From positions 1-6,780 of the forward strand of contig URVD01000099.1 in the NCBI GenBank assembly GCA_900551195.1: a stretch of 6,780 bases of DNA. Direction: 5' to 3'. The notes beneath the pieces are model-generated. The model worked only from the letters and a program-made list of their open reading frames with translations, was not told the origin of the DNA and did not search any database. The position numbers and the translations under genes are program-made. The DNA comes from an uncultured Collinsella sp. GTDB taxonomy: Bacteria > Actinomycetota > Coriobacteriia > Coriobacteriales > Coriobacteriaceae. Positions 1 to 5,862 of this stretch are shown here, in pieces. How positions within the stretch are numbered: position 1 is the stretch's first letter; every line of letters begins with the position of its first letter.

Positions 1-2645
1 AAACGGCGGTGTGATCGCATATGTAGAAGGCGTGCGCAAGCCAAGCGGCTCGTGGGCGACTCCACGTACAGAAAATCGAGGTCCATCTTGGGATGTCGCC
101 CATCGTTGCCAAAACCACAATCGACCTGGCGCACCGTGTTGCGCAGGCTCTCCGGCACCTCGTATTTAAGGTTCTTGGAAAAGCCACCAGCGGCAAGGTT
201 GATAAACATCAGGGTCGGCTCTCCGTCCTTCAGACGTTCCTGAGCGCCGCGCCAACCTTCCTCCCATCCCGCAGCGTTAAAGCACGGCACCATATCCTTT
301 GCCTCCTCGAGCGACTTCTCGTACGAAGCCTCGGGATGCTTAACGTTCCTAATCACCAGTTCGGCAACGATTTCGCGGGCAAGATCCAGCGCCAAACTAT
401 TAAAGTCGCCATGGTTTCCCATGTGTCGTGTCGTAAAGATGGCTCCCGCCTGCTGCTCACTGCGCGCCACGCCACGCGCCCAGGCGCTCACGGCAACGAG
501 CGTCTTGCTCAGACGCTTTAGTTCAAACTCGATGCTTTCGGCATCGCTCGTGGTCACCCTGTCGGCAATCTTTCGGCGCAGGCACGCCGCAAGCCCTTCG
601 CTCACGCCAATCTGGTCAAAGAATCCCATCACATGCTCGTACACCTCGTCGGGCGACACGATACCGCCGCCATAGGCGCCGCCGGCCACGGCCGCCATGC
701 CGGCAAGCTTCTTGGACTCGTCAACCCAAACGACGTCGACGGCGTACATCGTTGCCGCCTGCTTGTTGAACAGCCTGGTCTGCCGCACGATCTCCTGGTT
801 GAGCTCGCCAATCCAGGCATCTTTACGAACCACGCCATGCACTTCGTCCAGGTAATCCAGGTCAAAGTTCTTAATAGTCGGTGCATTCCAGGTGGCGCTC
901 ATGCACACACAGGGAGCCTTGGCGGCAATGGATGCCAGATACGCCTCGGGCATGCGCTCAATGCCGTGATTAGTCAGGTACGTGGTAAACATATGGTCGA
1001 TGGTGGTTTCCATCACCAGGTAGTCAACACCACGCGCATACATCGAGTCGTCAACGGCATCGATTTCATCGTTCTTGCGGTCCTTAAAGAACAGCGCCAG
1101 CATCAACGAATTCCAGAAGTATTTCTCGTTGGTCTGGTCGTTCCTAATGCCCAGGGCATCGATGATATTCTTGCGCGAAAGATCGTCCTTGTACGAAATG
1201 CTGCCGTAGTACAGCTTGTCCATAAGCGTGGCACAGCGGGCAAGATGGCCCACCACCATCCTGACAAGGCCGCGCGCACGGCGCACCGCCTTATTGACGG
1301 TCTGCTGCTCGTCCGTCCCACAAGACGTAATCATGTTGCGGTTGCGGCGAGTATCGAGCTCATAGCGCAAGGGATTCGACAGGCCATCGCCCACCGAAAT
1401 ATCGTCGCTGCCAAACAGATGACGACCGGCAAGCTGCTCGTCTTTCGCCTTGTCAGACAGGGCAAAAGGCTGCTGCAGCTCCATATCCTGAATACACGCA
1501 GCGATCATCTTTTGAATACGCTTGGCACCCTTGGCGATCTCTTCGGCAGCCGTCTCCACACTTGCGCGCGAAACCTTGCCCGTTGCCGCGTTTGACCCCT
1601 CGTGCTCGCCCGAGGTCGAGGCATGCGTATAGACCGCCATCCACTGGTCCCGATTTCCCAGCAGCAGAGGATCAACCACGCCGCCATTAAAATGACGGTC
1701 AAGAATACGCAGCATCTCGTCGGGCTGAAATTTCATATGTCCCGCCGCCAGCATCGACAGCATATCGGCCTTCGCATGGTCGATCTCGTCAAAGATAAAC
1801 AGGCATTCGTCGGCAACCGCTGCGTTAAAGAACACAACGCCCGCTTCTGTCACCGTATCGATTCTATTGACGAGCTTTTGCGGCGTGCATGCAATTACAT
1901 GCGGCGCGCGCTTATCGTTAAGCAATGCCGAGGGCCAAATCCGGGGAATCTCCTCAATGCCACGCGTGATGCTCTGGCGTCCACGGCTCACCGCTCGACG
2001 CAAGCTCGCGTCTGCCAACGCCAGCTTATCCCACAGCCCTGGAGTCAGGCGGTCGACAACGCTTCCCAGACGCTCCTTCTTGTCCAAAAGGCCCAAAAGG
2101 TCATCGGCGACCTCCATCACACCGCGCCACGCGTGCGCAATATCGCGAAGAACGGCCTCGTCCTTTGCTCCAAAGGGGCATGGAATATCGCGCGGCCTTA
2201 CGCTGCCCTTGTCAAACGTGGCGTCAATCCAGTTTTTGATGTTCTCGCCCGCTCGCGGAAGATCGAACACCATGCGCTCCGCATCATCGTCACTCATGCC
2301 CTGCTCAACCAACAATTCGCGCACGTTTGCAACATAGTTGTCGCGGTTGTCCTTACCCGGAACCACAAACACCAGAGTACGGCGACCGGGACATTTATTA
2401 AAACAGCCCGACTCATCCCAGCCGCCGGCAATCAGGTCTGCCGTGACCTGCTCGGCCGTGTAGTTTTTACCCGAGCCCGTTGTGGCGCCCAAAAAGTACA
2501 GGCCGTTGTTGTCCTGATCCTTGGGGACAAACAGCGCACGCTCAAAAAACTCGCGCATCGCCTTTTGGCGCGCAAGATAGGGAGAAAGCTCCTTGTCGCC
2601 CGCAGACGACGGATTCGATTGACAGTTCAGCTCCCACGTAGCCAT
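1..2645 (-). CDS. Large superfamily 2 helicase-like ATPase, 3' end outside the window
   Basis: Seen: an uninterrupted minus-strand frame of 881 codons from the ATG at 2645-2643, still open at the left edge. The start is set by GGAGG seven bases upstream. Helicase-like motifs occur in order: Walker A GATTGSGKN (residues 53-61); a motif Ia-like VVPGKDN (94-100); TPQKL (254-258, like motif Ib); Walker B/motif II DEID (286-289); SAT (583-585, motif III); and AAGGFSKNL (about 818-826, resembling motif V). Family knowledge: this order marks SF2 DNA or RNA translocases, which couple ATP hydrolysis to strand separation or movement. Odd points: Walker A has Asn61 where Thr or Ser normally binds magnesium. 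The gaps between motifs I and II (about 225 residues) and II and III (about 290) are very large, so there must be inserted domains. No nuclease motif or HD domain is visible. Motif VI is not seen and may lie beyond the edge. It is the last visible gene of the leftward operon. Cas3-like or DinG-like relatives are possible, but I cannot name the family. Confidence 0.85.
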   Translation of the reverse strand, partial: MATWELNCQSNPSSAGDKELSPYLARQKAMREFFERALFVPKDQDNNGLYFLGATTGSGKNYTAEQVTADLIAGGWDESGCFNKCPGRRTLVFVVPGKDNRDNYVANVRELLVEQGMSDDDAERMVFDLPRAGENIKNWIDATFDKGSVRPRDIPCPFGAKDEAVLRDIAHAWRGVMEVADDLLGLLDKKERLGSVVDRLTPGLWDKLALADASLRRAVSRGRQSITRGIEEIPRIWPSALLNDKRAPHVIACTPQKLVNRIDTVTEAGVVFFNAAVADECLFIFDEIDHAKADMLSMLAAGHMKFQPDEMLRILDRHFNGGVVDPLLLGNRDQWMAVYTHASTSGEHEGSNAATGKVSRASVETAAEEIAKGAKRIQKMIAACIQDMELQQPFALSDKAKDEQLAGRHLFGSDDISVGDGLSNPLRYELDTRRNRNMITSCGTDEQQTVNKAVRRARGLVRMVVGHLARCATLMDKLYYGSISYKDDLSRKNIIDALGIRNDQTNEKYFWNSLMLALFFKDRKNDEIDAVDDSMYARGVDYLVMETTIDHMFTTYLTNHGIERMPEAYLASIAAKAPCVCMSATWNAPTIKNFDLDYLDEVHGVVRKDAWIGELNQEIVRQTRLFNKQAATMYAVDVVWVDESKKLAGMAAVAGGAYGGGIVSPDEVYEHVMGFFDQIGVSEGLAACLRRKIADRVTTSDAESIEFELKRLSKTLVAVSAWARGVARSEQQAGAIFTTRHMGNHGDFNSLALDLAREIVAELVIRNVKHPEASYEKSLEEAKDMVPCFNAAGWEEGWRGAQERLKDGEPTLMFINLAAGGFSKNLKYEVPESLRNTVRQVDCGFGNDGRHPKMDLDFLYVESPTSRLACARLLHMRSHRR

Positions 2646-2774
2646 GGTCAAACCTCCGATTTAGTTGTTGCATGTGTTGAATACCATCCCGTGCGGACAA
2701 AAACTCACGCAGGGCGGCTGAGCGATGGCATCTATGCCGCTTGAGAAAAGAAAGGAAAGAGAAGCAGTCGGCGA
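2646..2774. other. 129-bp gap between the AAA+ and helicase genes
   Basis: This is the longest gap inside the leftward gene set. Just after the AAA+ stop the transcript has an unbroken 22-base pyrimidine tract (2764 down to 2743; all purines on the plus strand). Two weak hairpin possibilities occur: GGCAT with ATGCC around 2728-2739, and CTCA with TGAG around 2704-2722, the latter next to five T's in the leftward direction. Neither stem is long enough to call a terminator. An internal promoter for the helicase cannot be excluded, but I see no convincing -35/-10 pair. The last part holds the helicase ribosome binding site. Confidence 0.5.
2653..2657 (-). promoter_or_regulatory. Ribosome binding site of the helicase gene
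   Basis: GGAGG on the minus strand lies seven bases before the ATG at 2645. It is the strongest Shine-Dalgarno match in the leftward operon and decides the helicase start. The three upstream genes use AAAGGA or AAGGA instead. Confidence 0.8.
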
Positions 2775-4544
2775 CTACTCGCACGAAGCGAGCAGCTTCT
2801 CAAGATCGCATTCCAACGCCTCGCGCTCCTCAGCGTCGATCACCGCGAGGGCGACACGCATCAGGGACACATCGGCGGCAAGCTCCTTTACCTGGCCGGG
2901 ACGCTTGCTAAAGTGGTCGTAAATCCGCAGGGCCTCCCCGGCCGCCAGGTACTGCCACTTTTCCAACGAAGGCTTTTCGGACCTGCTCATGGCATCGACC
3001 CACTCGCCAAGACCCTGAAAACCGTTGCCCGTAGTCGTGCCGTTCATAACCACATCGAGCGGGCTCAGCAAGCAATCGGGCGATTTTTTGTACACCAATT
3101 TGGTGAGCGTAAGCACCTGAGCAAGGTTGCGATACTGTTCCTTGTCGGCATAGAGCACGTCGTTGTAGCAGGCGCACGCCTTAAGCAGCTCGTGGGCGGC
3201 AATGCGCTCCGGCCCATCAAACGGAACGCCGCGCAACAACACCCCAGCAAGATCGAATGCCTTGCCGCCCTGCACGATCTTGTCGAGCGCCGAACCGTCC
3301 ACCAAATCCGCCAGCCAAGCAAACTCAGGCTGATACGGCTTATGCTCGTCCTCGTCCTCATGCTCCATCCAGTCGCTTACCAACGCCAGGGCTTCAATCT
3401 CTCTCCCGTTCAGAAAGGGCGAATTCTCCCCCATCTCTTCCTGCAAAAAGCCCCGCGGCTCATGAGAGCGCTCGTACGCAACCGCAAGTTCCCCGTCGCT
3501 CACGACCAAGGTCGCACGGGAAATATAGGTATCTTCCCGCATGTCCCTCCAGGCGTACATCATAAGGGGACGCAGTTGACGGAGCATGCCGCGCGCGCCG
3601 GCACCTTCCTTAACCGCGCGCTTCGCCGCAAGGCGAGCAGCATCTGCCATCAGCTCCATCTTGGCGCCATTTCCCATCATGTTGTTGTACTTGGGCAGGT
3701 ACTGTTCATACGCAATCTGGACCAGATCGTCCACGCTCAAGGCGTTAAAGTTAATCACCGAGCCAATGCGCCCGCACAGCTCGGACATAATACCCCAAGT
3801 CTCAACATCCTCGATGGTCGCACTGTCTCGCAGCTCGTTTGCCGATTTTGCGGCGGTGCACACGGCGGCATACGAGGATCCGAAGCCGACCGTGGTGCCA
3901 GACTTGTCACTCAGGCGCTTGCGCACCAGAGCATCCAAGCCCATAAAGGCGCCGCCCAAAATGCAAACAACCTGATCGAGGTTGAGCGTCTTAATGGCCG
4001 CACTCTTGGAGGTATCGCATTCAAACGGCATCTCCCCGCCTTCCAAGAGCTTAAGGAACGACTGCGATGGACTAAAGCTTGATGCAACTTCGCCCCCATC
4101 GGGCTCGGCACGAACTGCCTTGTCAAACTCGTCAAAGAGCACCAAACAGATATCGCCGGGATTGGCAGCCTGATAGTCCGCGACCTGCGACAGGCAGTTG
4201 CTCATGCTGGCACCGCGCCAGCCCTCGCCCGTCATGGTGGAGACATCGAACACAAACAGCTTGAGCCCCGCGGCATCCGCCACGGCCTTGATGGTGTGGG
4301 TCTTTCCCGTGCCAGTGGAGCCCATCACCAAAATGGCAGCGGGCGAAAGAACGTCGCGCGGGTCGGCGCCGCGTGCCAACATCACGCAGCGGTTGACCTC
4401 AAAGCTCAGCGCCGTCACAAAGGCCTCCAAGCTTCCTTCGTGGCCAATAACACTCTGACGCGTCTGCTCCACCAGACGCGTAGGCGCAATTCGATTGAGC
4501 AAGTCCTGGTAGCGATCGATGTTTCGATACTGCTTCTGAGTCAT
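2775..4544 (-). CDS. ClpX-like AAA+ unfoldase without zinc domain, with C-terminal extension
   Basis: Predicted ATP-driven protein unfoldase or remodeller (589 residues). Seen, in order: VIGHE (32-36, like ClpX VIGQE); Walker A GSTGTGKT (75-82); GWRG (108-111) where ClpX has the pore loop GYVG; Walker B ending FDEFDK (137-142); GGAFMGLD (197-204, as in ClpX GGAF-GL-); VGF (219-221) at the ClpX IGF ClpP-docking loop; GRIG (258-261, arginine finger); and GARG (316-319, sensor 2). The order and spacing match ClpX through its small domain. The N-terminal four-cysteine zinc domain is missing. About 250 residues follow residue 340, with an acidic patch HEDEDEH (395-401), and resemble nothing I recognise. 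E. coli ClpX has 424 residues. Start: the ATG at 4544 has AAGGA eight bases upstream. An in-frame ATG at 4562 would add six residues but has a poorer site. The gene lies 60 bases after the small membrane gene and 129 before the helicase. It is unlikely to be housekeeping clpX, given the missing domain, the extension and the neighbours. Confidence 0.88.
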   Translation of the reverse strand: MTQKQYRNIDRYQDLLNRIAPTRLVEQTRQSVIGHEGSLEAFVTALSFEVNRCVMLARGADPRDVLSPAAILVMGSTGTGKTHTIKAVADAAGLKLFVFDVSTMTGEGWRGASMSNCLSQVADYQAANPGDICLVLFDEFDKAVRAEPDGGEVASSFSPSQSFLKLLEGGEMPFECDTSKSAAIKTLNLDQVVCILGGAFMGLDALVRKRLSDKSGTTVGFGSSYAAVCTAAKSANELRDSATIEDVETWGIMSELCGRIGSVINFNALSVDDLVQIAYEQYLPKYNNMMGNGAKMELMADAARLAAKRAVKEGAGARGMLRQLRPLMMYAWRDMREDTYISRATLVVSDGELAVAYERSHEPRGFLQEEMGENSPFLNGREIEALALVSDWMEHEDEDEHKPYQPEFAWLADLVDGSALDKIVQGGKAFDLAGVLLRGVPFDGPERIAAHELLKACACYNDVLYADKEQYRNLAQVLTLTKLVYKKSPDCLLSPLDVVMNGTTTGNGFQGLGEWVDAMSRSEKPSLEKWQYLAAGEALRIYDHFSKRPGQVKELAADVSLMRVALAVIDAEEREALECDLEKLLASCE

Positions 4545-4549
4545 GGGCG

Positions 4550-4557
4550 CCTTCCTT
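4550..4557 (-). promoter_or_regulatory. Ribosome binding site that sets the AAA+ start
   Basis: AAGGAAGG on the minus strand, with its AAGGA part eight bases before the ATG at 4544. This favours the 4544 start over the in-frame ATG at 4562, whose nearest purine run (GGAAAG) is weaker and farther away. Confidence 0.65.
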
Positions 4558-4604
4558 TCCATATTGGTTTTCTTTCCTTCGATGTGGGCCGAGCCCTTAA
4601 ACCA

Positions 4605-4811
4605 CTACAGTGCCAGCGATGTCGCCGACTCCAGATAGATCACGTTGCCCGGCTGGGTAAAGACCGGAATGTGGTAGAGCAGCTGCAAAATGCCCTGCTT
4701 GAGCAGCGGAAACAGTGTGGGATGCAACACTTCGTACATCAGGGCACCAGCCATAAGAGCGGTAAGTATGGCAAGCAGCAGAAGCTTTTGAGCGTTAGAG
4801 AATACCGACAT
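4605..4811 (-). CDS. Small membrane protein, 68 residues, unknown function
   Basis: I do not recognise a family. Seen: one strongly hydrophobic stretch at about residues 9-27 (KLLLLAILTALMAGALMYEV region), then a second apolar, proline-broken stretch (about 31-52) that could lie along the membrane, and a short polar C-terminal tail. The short N-terminus with one lysine before the first span allows either a membrane anchor or a signal-like segment. The start at 4811 has AAAGGA six bases upstream, the same arrangement as the 245-residue membrane gene. A longer in-frame reading up to 4958 would run into that gene and lacks its own ribosome binding site. ATG 4829 (beginning MKKGTT) is in frame but also lacks one. 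It sits 44 bases after the larger membrane gene and 60 before the AAA+ gene, so co-expression is likely. It may be a partner or anchor of one of these proteins (inference). Confidence 0.65.
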   Translation of the reverse strand: MSVFSNAQKLLLLAILTALMAGALMYEVLHPTLFPLLKQGILQLLYHIPVFTQPGNVIYLESATSLAL

Positions 4812-4817
4812 GGTCGT

Positions 4818-4823
4818 TCCTTT
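4818..4823 (-). promoter_or_regulatory. Ribosome binding site of the 68-residue membrane gene
   Basis: AAAGGA on the minus strand, six bases before the ATG at 4811. Motif and spacing match the site before the 5593 start. This supports the short form of the protein over the longer in-frame readings. Confidence 0.65.
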
Positions 4824-4855
4824 CTTCATGCGAGATATTTGGATTGCGTTGTGGG

Positions 4856-5593
4856 TTAGCGACTCATAGCGATGGCAATGCCAATAACCGTGATAACCAC
4901 GGGGATCGCAAGCGATGCAAACAGAATCCCGGCAAAAAGGCCCACCACCAGCGCGCACACGATGATGACCAGCGTGGTGGGTACAAGCGCAAGCAGAGGA
5001 GTAACCACGCAGGCGGATGCAAAGCGAAGCCCGTGGAACTTGTGCTCATCGGGAAATAGAGCGTTAAGGACCCCTTCGACAATTCGCCACTCGACAATCG
5101 TTCCGATGGTTAAGACAACCGCCCAAAGCAGGTAATCATTTGCACGGGAATCCGAAGCCATCTTTCCGGTGACGCCAGCCCAACAATCAAATGCCGCGGT
5201 ATAGCCCAGCAAACAGACGATCGCGCAGACGACGGATGCAAATGCGCCCGCGCTCTCGATTGCACCGAGCAGCTCGCACATGTCGGATTCGCGCCCTCCC
5301 GTTAACAGCACGATCCATTTGTGGGCAAGCGCCGCAACAAACGCCGCGCCCAGCACAACCCAGTACACCCTAAACGCCACCAGGCGCCATGAATGGAGCG
5401 GGATCACCGTGTTGCTCTCGCTAATCTCGAACATAAACCCGCCGAGCCACGTCGTCAGCAAGCACATCATGTCGATGGCGACCACGTAGAGTACAACCGC
5501 AAAGACGGTTTGCAGAATCATGCCGAAAATATTCATAGCCGTTGGCTTCTTGGGGGCGTCCGGCTCGATTCTGTACATGTCGTATCCGTTCAT
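4856..5593 (-). CDS. Polytopic membrane protein, 245 residues, unknown function
   Basis: I do not recognise a family. Seen: a polar N-terminus of about 20 residues (rich in D, E, P, K), then five or six hydrophobic segments at about 21-50, 70-98, 112-137, 152-178, 192-215 and 216-242, ending in a very short tail. The loop between segments 1 and 2 (about 55-69) carries acidic and polar residues; another around 180-190 (PDEHKFHG) is charged. There are no obvious enzyme or transporter motifs. The start at 5593 has AAAGGA six bases upstream. The gene opens the leftward operon next to the divergent intergenic region and lies 44 bases before the small membrane gene. Pairing of a multi-span and a one-span protein ahead of two ATPases suggests a membrane-linked part of the same system, perhaps an effector, pore or anchor (inference only). 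The hydrophobic pattern makes the coding call strong; the function is open. Confidence 0.8.
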   Translation of the reverse strand: MNGYDMYRIEPDAPKKPTAMNIFGMILQTVFAVVLYVVAIDMMCLLTTWLGGFMFEISESNTVIPLHSWRLVAFRVYWVVLGAAFVAALAHKWIVLLTGGRESDMCELLGAIESAGAFASVVCAIVCLLGYTAAFDCWAGVTGKMASDSRANDYLLWAVVLTIGTIVEWRIVEGVLNALFPDEHKFHGLRFASACVVTPLLALVPTTLVIIVCALVVGLFAGILFASLAIPVVITVIGIAIAMSR

Positions 5594-5599
5594 TAGCTG

Positions 5600-5605
5600 T
5601 CCTTT
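5600..5605 (-). promoter_or_regulatory. Ribosome binding site of the 245-residue membrane gene
   Basis: AAAGGA on the minus strand, six bases before the ATG at 5593. It fixes the first gene of the leftward operon. Confidence 0.65.
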
Positions 5606-5615
5606 CGTTGCTGAA

Positions 5616-5688
5616 ACAACTAGTTGGTTTATCCACTGTAGCTTGATACAACTAGGAGATATGCAAATCTCTTAGTGTTAGTATCTAG
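5616..5688. promoter_or_regulatory. Three CTAG-centred sites at 32 and 33 bp spacing, possible operator
   Basis: CTAG occurs at 5620-5623, 5652-5655 and 5685-5688, with start-to-start spacings of 32 and 33 bp, about three DNA turns. The first two share the octamer ACAACTAG (5616-5623 and 5648-5655). The first is also a perfect 10-bp palindrome, CAACTAGTTG (5617-5626). I found no other CTAG anywhere in the window. Same-face spacing next to the leftward start fits binding by a cooperative regulator. No regulator gene is identified, so this is inference. Confidence 0.4.
5645..5685. repeat. Imperfect inverted repeat in the divergent region
   Basis: The outer arms GATAC (5645-5649) and GTATC (5681-5685) flank inner arms CTAGGAGAT (5652-5660) and ATCTCTTAG (5667-5675). 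The inner arms pair over nine bases with one G-T pair, around a six-base centre. The bases between the inner and outer arms do not pair cleanly. It overlaps two of the three CTAG sites and could be an operator or a leader hairpin of the leftward transcript. Confidence 0.4.
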
Positions 5689-5703
5689 CGAAATATTACC
5701 CAA

Positions 5704-5744
5704 TGCGTACGGCCTCATACGCACCATTCGATTTTTTTCTTTTT
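5704..5744 (+). terminator. Possible hairpin plus T-rich tract between divergent genes
   Basis: TGCGTA (5704-5709) and TACGCA (5718-5723) form a six-base stem with an eight-base loop. After eight further bases comes a T-rich run (5732-5744, one C). The gap to the T run and the short stem make this a weak intrinsic terminator. No rightward gene lies directly upstream, so it may instead be an insulator, a regulatory hairpin or chance. Confidence 0.2.
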
Positions 5745-5851
5745 CATTTGAGTGCCCCGTCTGAAAAACGCCGCAACTGCTCTTCTTGTAGACTGAAGGC
5801 AATTGAGCCGCGACGGGCCAGTCAGCGAACCGCGCAATATAGGGAATATGC

Positions 5852-5858
5852 AGGAGGT
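5852..5858 (+). promoter_or_regulatory. Ribosome binding site of the rightward gene
   Basis: AGGAGGT ends four bases before the ATG at 5863 and decides that start. An in-frame ATG at 5848 would put the same purines inside the coding region and has only a too-close AGGGA upstream. Confidence 0.75.
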
Positions 5859-5862
5859 GCGC

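Larger units (their letters stand above)
5594..5862. other. Divergent intergenic region, 269 bp, A+T-richer than the genes
   Basis: This lies between the first leftward gene and the rightward gene and should carry both promoters. I see no strong sigma-70-type promoter. The best spacing for the leftward operon is TAGTTG (5654-5649) and TAAACC (5631-5626), 17 bases apart, but both hexamers match consensus poorly. For the rightward gene CAATAT (5835-5840) could be a -10, without a fitting -35. The left half holds three evenly spaced CTAG sites and an imperfect inverted repeat. The middle holds a hairpin and a T-rich tract. The right half (5745-5850) is more G+C-rich and shows nothing clear beyond a weak bulged pairing of ATTG..CGCG with CGCGCAAT around 5801-5838. 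Confidence 0.6.

Noticed and set aside
633..1595. Plus-strand open frame of 320 codons opposite the helicase
   Set aside because: It lies antisense to the helicase frame that carries clear motifs, has no ribosome binding site and reads as low-quality protein. Long antisense frames are expected in G+C-rich genes.
2669..2695. Eight-codon leader-like frame (MVFNTCNN) before the helicase
   Set aside because: Too short, without a good ribosome binding site, repeated residues or an attenuator hairpin.
1602..2744. Plus-strand open frame of 380 codons
   Set aside because: It is antisense to the Walker A and DEID region of the helicase; its composition (Arg, His, Ala-rich) fits a shadow.
2913..4082. 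Plus-strand open frame of 389 codons
   Set aside because: It is antisense to the ClpX-like gene, whose motifs leave no doubt about the coding strand.
4605..4958. 117-residue version of the small membrane protein
   Set aside because: Its extra N-terminus overlaps the end of the 245-residue membrane gene out of frame and has no ribosome binding site; the start at 4811 has one.
5626..5654. Leftward promoter TAGTTG-17-TAAACC
   Set aside because: The spacing is right, but both hexamers match the consensus at only two or three positions, so I do not call it as a promoter.
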